From: Bufo bufo
Taxonomy: Eukaryota; Chordata; Amphibia; Anura; Bufonidae
NCBI RefSeq assembly: GCF_905171765.1
Contig: NC_053389.1
Span: 780,276,772 to 780,340,771 of the forward strand
Reading direction: 5' to 3'
Length of the DNA stretch: 64,000 nucleotides
Positions 24,001-39,000 of this stretch are shown in pieces. The notes beneath the pieces were generated by a model. That model ran no database searches. It had not been told where the DNA came from and worked only from the letters and a program-made list of their open reading frames with translations. Both the position numbers and the translations under genes were made by a program. Numbering within the stretch: position 1 is the stretch's first letter; every line of letters starts with the position of its first letter.

Positions 24001-27000
24001 AAGCAAATTATAATCCGTGCATCCTGTCCATATGGAGAGGCAGGATAGCAGATTTTACTTAAAGCTTACCTTTTGAAAAAAAAAAAAATCCCCCCCACTG
24101 TAGATTATAAGAATACTAATAGTCACGAGGAGTTACAGGACCAGTAACATCATGAGACCACAGGCTGAGAAGATTCATACAAATTACAAAACTCAAAGAG
24201 ACTCCAACATCATTATAATTTATAGAAAAAGGTACATTATTCTTTATCATACACACCTAACTGCTGCAGAACCTCTTTATGAAGAATGAGAAGGAGATAC
24301 CCTGTCAACTACTGACTGATATAAAATGTTTTCTTTAAAAAAAATGTTCTGCAGCAGCTGAGGTGTGTATTGTGAGGTTCTGCAGCAGCTGAGGTGTGTA
24401 TTATGATGTTCTGCAGCAGCTGAGGTGTGTATTATGAGGTTCTGCAGCAGCTGAAGTGTGTATCACCATGTTCTGCAGCAGCTGAGGTGTGTATTATGAT
24501 GTTCTGCAGCAGCTGAGGTGTGTATTATGATGTTCTGCAGCAGCTGAGGTGTGTATTATGATGTTCTGCAGCAGCTGAGGTGTGTACTATGAGGTTCTGC
24601 AGCAACTGAGGTGTGTATTATGATGTTCTGCAGCAGCTGATGTGTGTATTATGATGTTCTGCAGCAGCTGAGGTGTGTATTATGATGTTCTGCAGCAGCT
24701 GATGTGTGTATTATGATGTTCTGCAGCAGCTGAGGTGTGTATTATGATGTTCTGCAGCAGCTGATGTGTGTATTATGATGTTCTGCAGCAGCTGAGGTGT
24801 GTATTATGATGTTCTGCAGCAGCTGAGGTGTGTACTATGAGGTTCTGCAGCAACTGAGGTGTGTATTATGAGGTTCTTCCGTAGCTGAGGTGTGTATTAT
24901 GAGGTTCTGCAGCAGCTGAGGTGTGTATTATGACGTTCTGCAGCAGCTGAGGTGTGTATTATGATGTTCTGCAGCAGCTGAGGTGTGTATTATGATGTTC
25001 GGCAGCAGCTGAGGTGTGTATTATGACGTTCTGCAGCAGCTGAGGTGTGTATTATGATGTTCGGCAGCAGCTGAGGTGTGTATTATGATGTTCTGCAGCA
25101 GCTGAGGTGTGTATTATGATGTTCGGCAGCAGCTGAGGTGTGTATTATGATGTTCGGCAGCAGCTGAGGTGTGTATTATGATGTTCTGCAGCAGCTGAGG
25201 TGTGTATTATGAGGTTCTGCAGCAGCTGAGGTGTGTATTATGAGGTTCTGCAGCAGCTGAGGTGTGTATTATGATGTTCTGCAGCAGCGGATGTGTTATG
25301 TTCTGCAGCCGCTGAGGTGTGTATTATGACGTTCTGCAGCAGCTGAGGTGTGTATTATGAGGTTCTGCAGCAGCTGAGGTGTGTATTATGAGGTTCTGCA
25401 GCCGCTGAGGTGTGTATTATGAGGTTCTGCAGCCGCTGAGGTGTGTATTATGATGTTCTGCAGCAGCTGAGGTGTGTGTTATGAGGTTCTACAGCAGCTG
25501 AGGTGTGTGTTATGAGGTTCTGCAGCAGCTGAGGTGTGTGTTATGAGGCTCTGCAGCAGCTGAGGTGTGTGTTATGAGGTTCTGCAGCAGTTGAGGTGTG
25601 TGTTATGATGTTCTGCAGCAGTTGAGGTGTGTGTTATGATGTTCTGCAGCAGTTGAGATGTGTGTTATGATGTTCTGCAGAAGCTGAGGTGTGCTTCTGG
25701 AGCAGCAGACATATATAAAAGGATGTTCTGCAGCAGCTGCGACACAGACCTGTATAATGCACACTGCAGCTGCTGCTGGAGAACCTCTTTTGTAAAAATG
25801 ATCTCTACATGTCAGTCAATTAGTGCTAGACGTAGGAGAAGCAAATTCCAACAAGTGACCAGGATGACTCTGCAGGAAGAGACAAGCAGTGCCAAGGTAG
25901 CGCCGCTCATCTCTGTATAATTGTCAGGTTCGGATGCAGATATTATTTACAGACATCAATAGGAATGTTCCACTGACATTGATTTTATGAACATTATGGA
26001 TGTGTGCGGCCACATACATAGATTAACAACAATCCCAGTTCTGGACCAGAATGCAATTCAGCATTATGGTGTAAAGTCCCCTGGTGTACAGAGAGAATAG
26101 GTGACAACCACTCTGGCACAAAATGTCCCTCAGAGAAGTGGATGTCACATGTTGGTTCATATCCACCTCCTGCCCGGACTGTCACCTCCTGCAAATAAGA
26201 AACCAAAGTTTGTCTTCCTCCCTCTCGCCCTGTCTCCTTACATGGTCAAATTTGCTGTTTTAAGTCATGTTCACATTTCTGTCAGATATTCCTTCATATT
26301 TGCAGCATTATGAGCTTGTCTCCTTCTCAAAATCAGAGAAACTGTGACAGAGCCCAATGAACCGCAACACTGGGGGCATCATTCTTTTGGTTTGCTTGCT
26401 TCTATGAAGGAACAGAAAAGCAACCATTTTGATGGACGCAGCTATGAAGGTGCTAGAAACGTCCAGGAGAGACGAGGTAACCATGATGGCAGCAGCAGCC
26501 AGAGGCCCACATGTCTCATCAGATCTCCTACTTACTCATAGGCCAGAGTCGTACTGAAGTGCTTGGTGATATAGGTCTCCAGGACCGGGTTAAAGTGCTG
26601 AAACTTAATATCTGCGATCAGAGAAATAATAAAAACCTGAAAGAACAAGACAAAAGGAGTGAATGATAAGAAGAAAATACCAGGACAGGATGAAAAGAAG
26701 GACACCAAAGAATAAGGGGAGGACTAAGGGTCCAGGAAACAAGATACATGGGAACCAGAAGATACATGGTCATCTGTTCCATCTCACCAGAGCATCAAAC
26801 ACCAGCACGTCACAGCTCTCCTTGTCTTGTCCCTCCATCATTATGTTGAATAGAGCGTCCAGTGTGTCCTGCAGGAACTAAGCGACAGGAAGCAGAGGAG
26901 TCAGACATATCCAAGACAAGAGCCACATTGAGAATTATCTCCACCAAAGACAAGTCCTCCTAGTACTATATACACAAATAGCACTTCACGTCGATATTAT

Positions 27001-30000
27001 CCATTTAATCCCTTGAAGATCATTTTTGGCCTCCAAAAGCATTTTGTTTTTGCCTCTTGGTATTCTTCCAGTCATATTTCTTTTTCCTTTTAGGACAACC
27101 AACTTGTATGAAGCCTCCTTAGTTTGCTGGACTAATTGTTCTTTATTTTTATTTTAGGTACATACATCTGTGTTCAGACTTCAGTTATTTGGTCCGTTAT
27201 TTCCATCAGTTAGGGTTCATTCACACGTCCGTAACGTGTTTTGCGGATCCACAAAACACGGACATGGCAATGTGCACTCCGCATTTTGCGGACCGCACAT
27301 CGCCGGCACTAATAGAATATGCCTATTCTTGTCCCCAATTGCGGACAAGAATAGGACATGTTCTATTTTTTTCGGGAACGGAAATGCGGACCGGGAAGTG
27401 CAGGAATTCTCGCCCTTCGAGCTGCTATACGGGAGGCAAGTGAGGGGACCCTTAGATCTAATTAAGGAGCATTGGGAGGGGGCCACAGAATCGACAGGGA
27501 CCCCGGTGGTAGCGTATGTGCTGGAATTGAGGGACTGAATGAAGGCATTGATGCAGATGGTACATGAGAACCTTCAGGCGGCCCATCGGCGCCAGCGGGT
27601 ATGGTATGACCGGAAGGCCCGGCACCGTAGCTTTCAACTGGGACAGAAGGCTATGGTACTTAAACTGGTCCAGCATGACAAACTACAGGCTGCCTGGCAG
27701 AAACCATACTAGATTATTGGGAAGATATGTGACACTACGTACACTGTTGCCAGCTGTGAGAATGTGGATGTGAAGCGCACATTTCACATCAATATGCTCA
27801 AGGAGTACAAAGGGAGAGAGGAAGAAGTGGCGGCCGTATGTGCCCCGAGCATCTGAGGATACGGATAACTTACCGTTACCTGATCTGCTAGGGAGTGACC
27901 AGAGAGAAAGGGCCATAGAGTTGGTACACTTGGGGAATGGCTGGGACCACAGGAGCGGACACAGGCGATCACCCTTCTGAAAGCCAAACAGGCCACGTTC
28001 TCTCCGGAGCCCTGATACACTAGACTAGCGACCCACAGGGTACAGACCCCAGGCCAGGCTCCGTTGAGGCAAACCCCCTACCGCATCCCCCAGGCGGTCC
28101 GGAAACGAATGCGTAAGGAAATTAAGGAGATGCTCCGTTTGGGAGTCATTGAGCATGCGGAAAGCCCTTGGGCCCCACCGGTGGTACTAGCGCCAAAGCG
28201 GGACGGTACGACCCGCCTCTGTGTAGATTACTGTAGACTAAATGATAAGACGGTTACAGACGCCTACCCAATGCCCCGGGTAGACGAACTGCTGAACCAC
28301 ATCGCTAGGGGGAAGTATCTGACTACTATCAACTTATGCAAGTGCTACTGGCAAATTCCCCTAGCCGAGGATGCTGTTCCGAAATCCGCCTTTGTCACCC
28401 CCGTTCAGCCTGTATCAATTTAGGGTCATGCCGTTCGGATGAAGAATCCCCCAGCTACATTCCAAAGAATGGTAGATGGTCTCCTAGATGGGCTCCAGGA
28501 CTTTGCGTGTGCCTACATGGATGACATAGCCATTTTTAGCGATTCATGGGAAGCCCAACTTAGTCCACATAGGTACTGTATTGGACAGGATCAGAGCAGC
28601 TGGTTTGACTTTGAAACCCCAGAAGTGTCACATTGGTATGGCGGAAGTTCAATATCTGGGACACAGGGTAGGTTGTGGAAGACGACGACCGGAGTCTGCT
28701 AAAATTGAGGCTGTTGCCAATTGGCCCACTCCCCGTACCAAAACACAAGTTTTGGTTTTTTTAGGGACAGCTGGTTACTATAGACCAGGCATCCTCAAAC
28801 TACAACTCGCAGCATGCCCGGACAGCCTACAGCAGGGCATTGTGGGAGTTGTAGTTTTACAACAGCTGGAGGGCTGCAGTTTGAGGATGCCTGATCTAGA
28901 CACTTTGTCCCTGACTATAGCGCCCTGGCTAAACCCTTGTCAGACCTGACAAATAAAAACCTGCCCCGACAGGTCCTGTGGTCCCCAGAGTGTGAGACAG
29001 CTTTCCAAACCCTGAAGTAAGCTCTTGTAAATGCACCTGTTCTCGCCGCCCCTGATCCTAATAAACGTTTTATCGTTCACACAGATGCTTCCATGTTTGG
29101 ACTGGGGGCAGTGATAAGCCAGGTCGGAGAGGACGGAGGGGAGCACCCAGTAGCCTATCTGAGTCGGAAACTATTTCCCAGAGAGGTCAGTTATGCAGCT
29201 ATCGAAAAAGAGTGCCTAGCTCTCGTCTGGGCACTGAAAAACCTGATACCTTCTCTCTATGGCCGTGCATTCACCCTCATCACCGACCACAATCCCCTAG
29301 TCTGGCTCAACCAAGTTGCAGGGTATAACGCCCGTCTTCTCAGGTGGAGTCTAGCCCTACAACCATACGACTTCACTATACACTAACGGCCTGGCAAGCT
29401 GAACGGGAATGCGGATGGCTTGTCTAGGCAAATGGAGTTGGTAGCTTAAGTATCTCAGGGGCTACCCAGACAGCCCCAAGTCGACCCGAAAAGGGTCCAT
29501 CTGTGTCTGCCGGAGCTGTCAGCAAGGAGGGAGCAGTGTGAAGGAAAGCCCTTTATTATGCCCTCCATCATGAACACTGTTTGACTCTTGTTCACAGTTC
29601 TACCACAGCCAACTAAGGATGTGACACATGGGGAGGGGGGGGTGGCTTATGTTGTCACTCAATTATCTCCCAGGATACTGGGGGAGGAGTTATGTGCACT
29701 GTATAAACTTGTGTGTGTCAATAAAGTTCAGTTCATGGTTTACACAGCAATGGGCCTCAGCTGATGTGTGGGATGATTTCATGCCTGAGGGAGTGCGCCT
29801 GACAGCATTATTTACGATCCGGGCAGGAAAAGGGGACCCGTGACGGTGGCAGTTGACCAGACCGTCACACCCCCATTATGCCTCATTAGCCCCCATATGC
29901 CTCATTAGCCTATATTATGCCTCATTAGCCTCTATTATGCCTCATTAGCCTCTATTATGCCCCCAGCAGCCTCATTTTTTATAAAATAAAAAAACACTTA

Positions 30001-33000
30001 CCTCTCTGCTCCTGGACGACGGCGCTCCTCGCCGCCCGCGATCCTCTTCCTCCTGCTGTCGGCTGTGCTCTGAACTGGCGCGCACAGCGTGACGTCACAA
30101 AGCGCCTCACGCTGTGCGCAGCTGACAGCTGAGGACCAGGAAGCGGTAAGTACATAGCGTTCACTGCTTCCTGGTCCTCCGGTACTAATGAGCGCTTCCA
30201 AAATTGTATTCGCCGGCCAGCAGGCTTGATTAGGATGTGCCCAGGCACACACGGCACACCCTGTGCGCACGCCTATGATTCACCCCAAATACTGTTACAG
30301 CATGTTACCAGATATGTGCATGTTATCTGTTGCTGTGTAACTAGAAGGGCTCCTGCACACAACCGTATCTGTTCTGTGGTCAGCAAATTGCCGATCTCCA
30401 AAATACGGATGCTGTCCGTGTGTACCCCGCAATGTCTGCACGATGCACAGTAAAAAAATGCCTACTTTTGTCCACAAAACGGACAAGAATAGGACAGGTT
30501 CCATAATTTGGTTCTACAATTTCTGCACGGATGTGGAAAGCACACGGATGACACCCATGTGCTGTTGGTTTTTATTTTGCAAACTCATAGAAACAAATGG
30601 GTCCGTGTATGGTCCGCAAAAAATGCGGATTGGATATGGACCAAAAATACGGTCGTGTGCATGAGGCCTAAGGTATAGACAATTTTGTCCTTAAAGGGGT
30701 TGTCTCATCTGAGACATTGGTGGCATATCTCTAGTATATGCCACCAATGTCAAATAGGTGCAGGTCCCACCTTACTCTAGAATGAGGCCTCCAAAGTGAA
30801 CATGAGCACATCGGCCTCCCTACATTCACTTCTATAGGAGTTCTGAAAATAGCTGAGTGCGTTTGCATGCACAGTGCGCTCTCGTTCAATTTGGGAGCCC
30901 TGTTGTAGAGATAAGTCCGGTCACCTATCTGACATTGGTGACATATCCTAGCGATATGCCACCAATGTCTCAGATGAGCCAACCTCTTTGAAGGGATTCT
31001 CCAGGATTTAACAACTGACGACCTATCCCAAGAACAGGTCTTCAATATCAGATCGGTGGAGGTCCAACACCCCTCACTACTGGCTGTTCAGGAGTAAGTC
31101 TGGTTCCAGAATGGAGCTGGTTACTGCCGCACTGATCCCAATGAAGTAAATGGGAGAAGCAGTGCATTCATAGTGGAAGGAGCTTTGTATTTCTGGCACC
31201 AGAACTCCACCCAAACAGCTGGTAGTTGGCAGTTAAGGGTGTTGGACCTCCACCGTTTTGATATTGATGACCCATACTAGGGATAGGTCATGAACTGTTT
31301 AATTCTGGAGAACCTCTTTACGGACATGTAGTTTTTAAAACTTTTTCTGCTGTGGTGGAAGGGGTTTTGTTTTTATTTGTGGGACCAGTTGTTCTTGAAT
31401 TGCCATTTTGAGCAACGTGCATTAAGAGCGTAATACAGGAATAGAAAATGGGACAGCCTTGGGTCTTTTTAAACAAACCAGTTTGTCTTGATGTGCTGGT
31501 GGCCTCCGATGATGGCAGTTACATAACAAGGAACCCCTCCCCCAATCAATACTAGAATATACTCTAGCATTTGCATGGCTTAGCATTCTGACTGCTGGGG
31601 GTTAGAGAAGCCGGACTTGCAGTTGTCCAACCCACGCAAACATGGGAAGAACATACAAACTCCTTTCAGAAGTCATTGGTCGGATACGAATCTAGGACAT
31701 CAGTGTTGCAAGGCACCAGGGCTCACCACTGAAAGCACCTGGACAACCCCCTTTACATTTTGTTGTGTGGGCAGCTTAAGGTAAAGGTGGCCATAAACAT
31801 TAGACGACTGTCGTTTGAACCTGCCTATTTCGACCGACCATCTAGTATAATTTGCATGGGAGAAACCAGGCATCTTCTTAAGACTTACCTTCATGATTTC
31901 ACTTCCATCTACTTCCATGAGCTTGCGGAGTGCTTGGGATATAGGTCTAGGGTTAGAGCGCCAGTTGAGGAGACCAAGTAAATCGACTGGTGGCAAATAC
32001 ATAAAAATGGTCAGTCATGTCTCCACCAACATACATAAAATCCCCTAACACACAGACACAAAGTCCAATCCAGTACCACAGTGTCGCCCTCACCATTCTG
32101 TGTCAGCTTGGTGGAGCAGATCAAGGTGCTGATTTGGAAGCTGTCCTTAGTAGGTGTTAGACTAGGTGCATGTCCTCTGGGAGAACGGACTTCTTCTTCC
32201 TCTTCCTTAGTAGCAGGGAGCAACAAATACATCTTGGCATCATCCGACTTCTTGCTATCACCCTATAGATTGTAGATTTACAACATGTTTTGCATTAAAT
32301 CCACTTTGCTCAACAAAATCAGGGTTGTTAATAAAAACTGGAAAAATATTGGAATTTTTTACTTAAACGGGTTGTCTCACTTGAGTTAGGGGCATTTATT
32401 ATGTAGAGAAAGTTAATACAAGCCACTTACTGTACATATTGCTTCCTTTGATGGCTGGATTCAACTGTTCGTTTCCATGGTTATGACCACCCTGCAATCC
32501 ATCAGTGGTGGTCGTGCTTGCACAATATAGGAAAAAACACTACCCTATTTGCACTGCCCATGGTACCGGCCACCAGAGAGGCTGATGATTTTTCCTATAG
32601 TGTGCAAGCACGACCACCACTGATGGGATGCAGGGTGGTCTGTAACCATGGAAATGAGCAGTGTATAATGTGAAGGAAAAATGAATCCAGCCAGCAAAGG
32701 AGGCAATATAGACAATCACAATACATTAGTAAGTGCCTAGTATTAACTTTATCTACATGATAAATGCCACTTACTGAAGCAAGACGACCCTTTTAAGTCG
32801 TCAGAAGCAAATAAAAATTACATCACATGGGCAGACTAGATGCACCTACATGTTCCTTTCATCTACGTATGCATTCTTCTAGAAAAAGCCAGACAGCCCC
32901 ATCAGACAAGGCATTCAGTAAGATGACCTACCAACAATTGAAGTACAGGGGGCAGTAGTACCCAGTTAATAGGAAGCAGAGGTGATAATCCCAGGAGCCA

Positions 33001-36000
33001 CATATGCTTTTATTTATAAGTATTAATGGCTTGTCTTAACTCTGTAATCTCTACGAGTCATTCTGCAGGAGCAAGATAATTCATCTGGCATGCCTCCCTA
33101 GGACTCCTGTTTCTAAGCGGCCAGGGATGATACTTTCCATCCTTCTGAACACTTAAATGGTCACAGTTAGCCATTTTTCCACATCACTTGAATTCCTTAA
33201 AAAAAAAAAAAAACTGTTCAGGAAACCGTGAAAATGTTACTCACCTCACCTGGCTCCTGCAGCGAGTCCCTCTGGGTGGCCTCAGCTCCTAAGGCCAAAT
33301 GTGGTTGCCTTTTCTGTTTCAGCAATGGTTTGTGTCTTCTGCGACACTGCTGGACCAGCATGATCGCCTCCTCTGTCTGCATGAACTCGGATTGCTAAGG
33401 CAACTGACATCTTAAGATGATGTGAAACCCTGGTGGCCTATTTATTGGGCACCCTTTTGCTTGCAGAATAAGGTATTTACCGCTTGGCTCCTCTTCCTGT
33501 GCTTTGCGACTCTGATCTTGACTTCTGTTTTGACCCTGACCTTGGTCTTCTGCCTGGATATCACTGTAACCTTGCCCTTTCGATAATTCACCTGATACCT
33601 GTTGTTCTTCTCCTGGCTTTGACTATTGGTTTCATCCCTAACCACTCCTATCTCTCGTCTCCTTGCTTGTCACATCCTGACCATCTCTCACAGTCCGTTC
33701 CGGACTATGCTATTGTTTTTTCAGCACTATTACCATCAACCTGTGACTATTCTATGAACTGCAAGCTTGGAATTTGACCAGAAAAGAAACACACTACCTT
33801 GTGAGGGTTAAGGAAGATACTATTCTTACCTTATAAATTATCAGGTCATGAAATCCATCCTGTAGTGTTGTCCCATTGTGGTTCATCAGCCTGACGAAAG
33901 CCATTCCAAACACCTTCTCTGACTTGTCCCGAGCTGGCAGAAGGCAAAGAAAGCAAATACTGCTGAGCCTCTGGGCAAATTCAAAGATACAACAATGGTT
34001 TCGGGTCATCTTAGACCTAACTGGAAGCATTACAGTCTATGCACTATGTTTCTGAGAAATGCAAGGAACTCGTTAAGCTACTCAACAGCTTTAAGCTACG
34101 TATATGGGTGCAAATTTATAATTAATATCAATCATTGCATCTTCAGGACTGATACAAAAAATGTTCTAGACTTCCAAAAACATACTAGACTTACATTCCT
34201 GAGAGGAGCGGTGCCGGAAATTGAAGCGGAGATGGCAGTGACTGACCTCTTCAATGGGGATGGAGACCTGCACAGACAGAATGGATGAGCATCAAGTAAG
34301 AAGGAACGGCCTAAGATAAAAATTGAACTCTAAAATAATGTCAGTATAAACTTTTAACCCAATGGTTCTGCTACTGAAGACTTGATAATCTTTAGTAGTT
34401 GGCCCCACGTTGGTACGCCAGTCCATCATGCATGTAAACTGAGAGACATTAGAGGGCGCTAATATTTTTCTTTTTATGGTGACAATGGGCTCCAAGTTTT
34501 CAGTGCATCCCTAAAAGCTGTACAGACTGCCCATCCCTGCCAGAATGCCTGCAAATACGGTCAGCATACAAATATTTCTATAAAAAATTTTTTTACAAAA
34601 GAATTTTTAATCTTGTTTTGGTCCTAAGGGGTTAAAGTAATACACATATTGGGTGCATACATATTTAAGAATAGGGAGTGCTGTCTAAAGTGTCTAATTA
34701 ACTTCCTACAGTATCCTTGGTTCTGCAGTTAAATTCTCTGCCAGCTGTTTAGAAGGACAAGAATCTGCTGGCATCCTCGCTGCTGGCGCTGCTTCACGTG
34801 GCTTACATAACTACAGCTGCCACTCCCGGGACGTGCTGGAAAGGAGGACATGAATATCACTGTCAAGAGAGGGCTGCTAGACCAGTGAATGGACTGCTTT
34901 AACCATGTAAGAGGAAAGCCCTTGGTTGAGTAGAAGGTTAGGCAAAAGTGGACCTCTAGCCAGAAATGAAGGTGCTGTACAATTCTGGTAGAGAATCTAG
35001 ACTACCAGTGCTAGTATCATTCACAGGGTTGTGTTTTTCATCATCCAATGGGTCCTCCTCTCTCTCAGAGATTCCTGGCAGTCAATGGCAGTACAGTAAA
35101 ACACAATCTACCGTCTTCCCTGTTCAGGTACTAGCTTTTTATCCATTCTATACCTTCACAGCAGTGGTGCTCAACTGGCTGACCAGCTGTCCAAACCGCA
35201 CACACCTTCCATCATAGGAGGTCTTCTTTAATGCATCTATGATGGCAGGTCTGCCGTCAGGACTAGAGTTGCGGCCGGGACCTGACCCACAAGGACCTGA
35301 TGTTGATCAGAGTCAGGAAATTGTGTGTGTGTGGCACCTGTATATATTTTTCTTTTTTGTCTGATCTGGGGAATCTGAATTCATTTTGGGGTTTGGTCTG
35401 GGGTCTTAATTAAATAGAAGGGTTTAGTCAGGGGTCTAAATTAATTTTAAGGGTTTGGTTTGGGACATAATTCATTTTAAGCTTTTGTTTCAGGGTCTGA
35501 ATGAGTTTAGGAGTCTGGTCTGAAGTCTTAATTAAGTTTGGGGTCTGGTTTGAAGTCATGAAAGGGATTGTGTTATCTCAGACATTGGTGGCGCATTGCT
35601 AGGATATGCCATCAAAGTCAGATAGTTGCAGGTCCCACCTCCTACCTCCAAAACTGGGCTCCTGAAAGTGAGGGAAAGTGCATCATGCTCTCCTTTAATT
35701 TCTATGGGAGTCCAAAAAATATATAATAAATTGAGCAAGCGTACTTTCAGAACTCCCATAGTAATGAGTGGAGGCTGGCTGTGCATCTGACATTGAAGCC
35801 ATATTGCTAGGATATGCCACCAATGTCTCAGATGAGGCAACCCCTTTAAGTTTAGGAATCTGGTCTGGGGTCTGAATTCATTTTAGGTGTCTGCTCCGGG
35901 GTCTGGTCTGAGGTCTTAATTAAGTTTGTCTTGGTTTGACCACAGACCCAGGGAAACATACCAAAACTGAGTGAGCACCGCTCTCTACAGTGTAAATTTG

Positions 36001-39000
36001 GAATCAGTGACCAAATATCTATTTTTCTAGTAGGGTCGGAGTGAGACAAATCAGACCCTTCACTGAAATGTATGTATCCTTCATATAAATGTTATCCGTG
36101 AACCTGTCACCATGACAACGCAGGAAGCATGTTATAGAGCAGGAGGATCTGAGCAGATTGCTGTCAGTGTCAGACTATGTAGGGACACATCCTCCTGACA
36201 ACGGGAATGGTATGACCACGGCCTTGCTGCAATTAAGAACCATGTGGCCATGCCACACTGGGCCTTGATTAAACTAATGAGACCGCTCTGTTTAAGCCAG
36301 TCTGCATTGTTAATGGCCGTGCAGTATTGCAGGGGCAGCGCGGCCATTAACAACAGACTGAGTAAAAAGCACTTTAATTAGGGCCCTGTGCGGCCTGTTC
36401 CATGCGCCATGGGGTCGTATCTCAACTCTCAATAGTCAATTTATCTATACAATTCCAGGGGGAGTAACAGAGTTCAAAGAAAATAAGATGGTCTAACTTT
36501 AATATTTCCTGGAGAACACAAGTGTCATCTTAGGACTCTCAAGAGGTCCTCTTTAAGAAATTCACATAGAATAGATGACTAACCTTGACCGTCTCATACC
36601 AGCTTGGCTGCTTGACTTGATAATACACCACAGATTTGTACTCTGGAAGTCCTTCCTGTCCAGCTCCAGGAATTATTGCCTTCTAAAAAATATAAATAAA
36701 TCCTTGAGGGTCACATCACTGCACAAGAAAAAAAAATATCAAGGTTTTGCAGGGTCCAAACTGTACCTCCAGTAAATTACCCTCCAGGTCATGGATAGAC
36801 ATTGTAACTTCCACATTTTTTGGAGTTTTCTTTTTGCCCTTATCAAACTCCCCCTGGATCAGAGTGATATAAATGTCATTTCGTACATCTCCTAGAAGAT
36901 CAGATTGGAGAAATGTATCATGTCTATCGGCTGGCATTATAATAAAGTAATCTGCTTAAGCAAATGACACCAATATATACCAGGCAGGATGATTTCTGGG
37001 AAACCCATCTTCCGAGCAACAGCAGTAGATCTGTCCACCAGATGAGAATATTCCTTCTGCACTTGATTCAAGTCTCCAGGAAGAAGCTTAAGGGAAATCC
37101 AGAGACCTAAAGAAGTCCAAGAGAAGAAGGACATGTCAGTCAAAATTTCTTTATGTTTCTTAAGAACAAGCTTTGCCGTTTCTGAGTTAGGGTATGTTCA
37201 CATGACGGATTTTGAAAATCCATCTACAAAGTTAAGCACAGAATCCATGATTTTTTTTTTTTCAGCATGATTTATCTAAATTTTTGGGACACGTTTGTGT
37301 TTCCCCTCCATCTGGTGTTTGGAGCTTAGTGCTATCTTGCCTTAGCAATGGCGAGATCAGACAACCCCTTTAAGGGGTTACATAACTGCATATGGTGAAA
37401 CCTCTTTGAGAAAACCTAACAAAGTCTGTTGAAGATGGTTTTATAGCGCAACCAAGATGGCCAATACGGATCGGATACTATGGAACTGAAAATCTGCTCT
37501 AAATAAAGAGGTAGTCTCCTCAAAGATGTGGTCTCCCAAAGAAGATTTTATTTCAAGTGCTTGATAACAGCCTGTAAGATAAGAGTCCATACCCTGCCCC
37601 TTGTGGTTGATTTCCTTGGCTGCGATCACCTTGTTGTAGATGGTGGTCAGGGGTTCATTCTCTGCCAATACCCGGGAATTGCTCAGAGGAGACATGATGA
37701 GCTGCCGCTGGCTGATGTAATTCTCCTTAGCCATTCTGTGGGTGAATTACATTTCCATATAAACAGCCTTCTTCATATAATGATAATAGTTGACGGGTTT
37801 GTAGGCAAGGGGGACTTACGGATGAAAGGGGATAAAATGTTGCTTCTCCTCGTCATCTACTTTTCCGTGGACCACATCAGAGATATCCATTACTGCAAAA
37901 TACATAGAGGAAGAACTAAATAAAAATCCAGGGACGTAACAATCATGTGGTTCCATAGCACGACTTGTAATTGAGTCTCATTACACCATAACCACCATTA
38001 TCATTAGTGAGTTCAGGGGTCAATAACAATTAAAGGCTACGGACATTACCCAGAAGCACAGTACGTGCTGATGTAATCCCATTTACCAGCACAGCTGATT
38101 TCCCCTTCAACATCTCATGAGGGATCTCTCCTCTCTAACAAACACCAATGCCGACTGCATGATTTCCCCTCTCCCCATCCATGCAGAGTATGACAAGGGT
38201 GTATCTCTCTCTCTGCACTGTGATTCCCCCCTTCCCCTGCTGTGACAGTTTTCCTTCCTATTTTCACTTTGATAAAGTGCAACCTGTGTAATCTGCCCTC
38301 ACTGAAGACTTGGACGCTTTCCCTCCTCTCCACACTCTGATCTGCCATGTACATCCTGTTCCCCCAACAGTGCTGCTATCTCTAAGGGGGAAATCACAAG
38401 ACCATATCTGCATTGGGGTCTGAAAATTGCGGATCCACAAAACACAGATACTGGGCTTGTAATTTCTGCATTATGCAGATCAGCATGTCTCTTCCTTTGT
38501 TAGAAACACCAATTCTTGTCTGTAAAATGAACAACAATAGGACATGTTCTATTTATTTTTTATTTTTTTGCGGGGCCATAGAATGGACATACAGATGCAC
38601 ACAGCATCCATTAAAATGAACGGGTCCGCATCTGAAAGAAGTGAGGGGAAGAGCAGAGAGATCCATCAGAAACAGGAGCAGTGTGCAGATGGATCTATAT
38701 CAGAAGCAGCAACACTTGCTGCTATGTAAAGAACTTAGACACACTCTACGGTAGAAAAATGGTAAGAAATGTTTTAATGAAGACTATTTAGAAAGTTGGT
38801 CAATTTCATATTTAGGAAGATAATGAACAATAATAAGGTGCAAAGATGTCCATAGTCTTATTTTGATTTCTACATCCCCAGTGTCATTTTATCCTTTCTC
38901 CCAATTTCCCTTCACAAATTGGGAATAAAAATGGGTGCTTAGGTGTGGCCCAGGACCATATCATAAGGATAATTTTAATACATTACTGAAAATGTAGAAT

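Larger units (their letters stand above)
27399..29869 (+). mobile_element. Ty3/gypsy retrotransposon fragment, integrase before RT (Gmr1-type order)
   Basis: 5'-truncated pol relic. Order seen: integrase C-terminal part ([15 protein letters not shown] near 27,415-27,460; [11 protein letters not shown] near 27,782-27,812); reverse transcriptase from about 28,060 ([10 protein letters not shown] near 28,512-28,541); RNase H from about 29,070 ([32 protein letters not shown] with the Asp-Glu-Asp set present); GNADGLSR; purine tract; 3' LTR. Frame breaks and stops are present near 27,537, 27,710, 28,421 and 28,560-28,600, and a 108-bp MITE sits in the pol region. It is dead. Usual gypsy order has integrase last; here the LTR follows RNase H within about 100 bp. 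Confidence 0.85.

Noticed and set aside
33241..33780. Possible extra DOCK5 exon in the intron between 33,830 and 32,262
   Set aside because: The flanking exons join in phase and match the family without a gap, so no exon is missing there.
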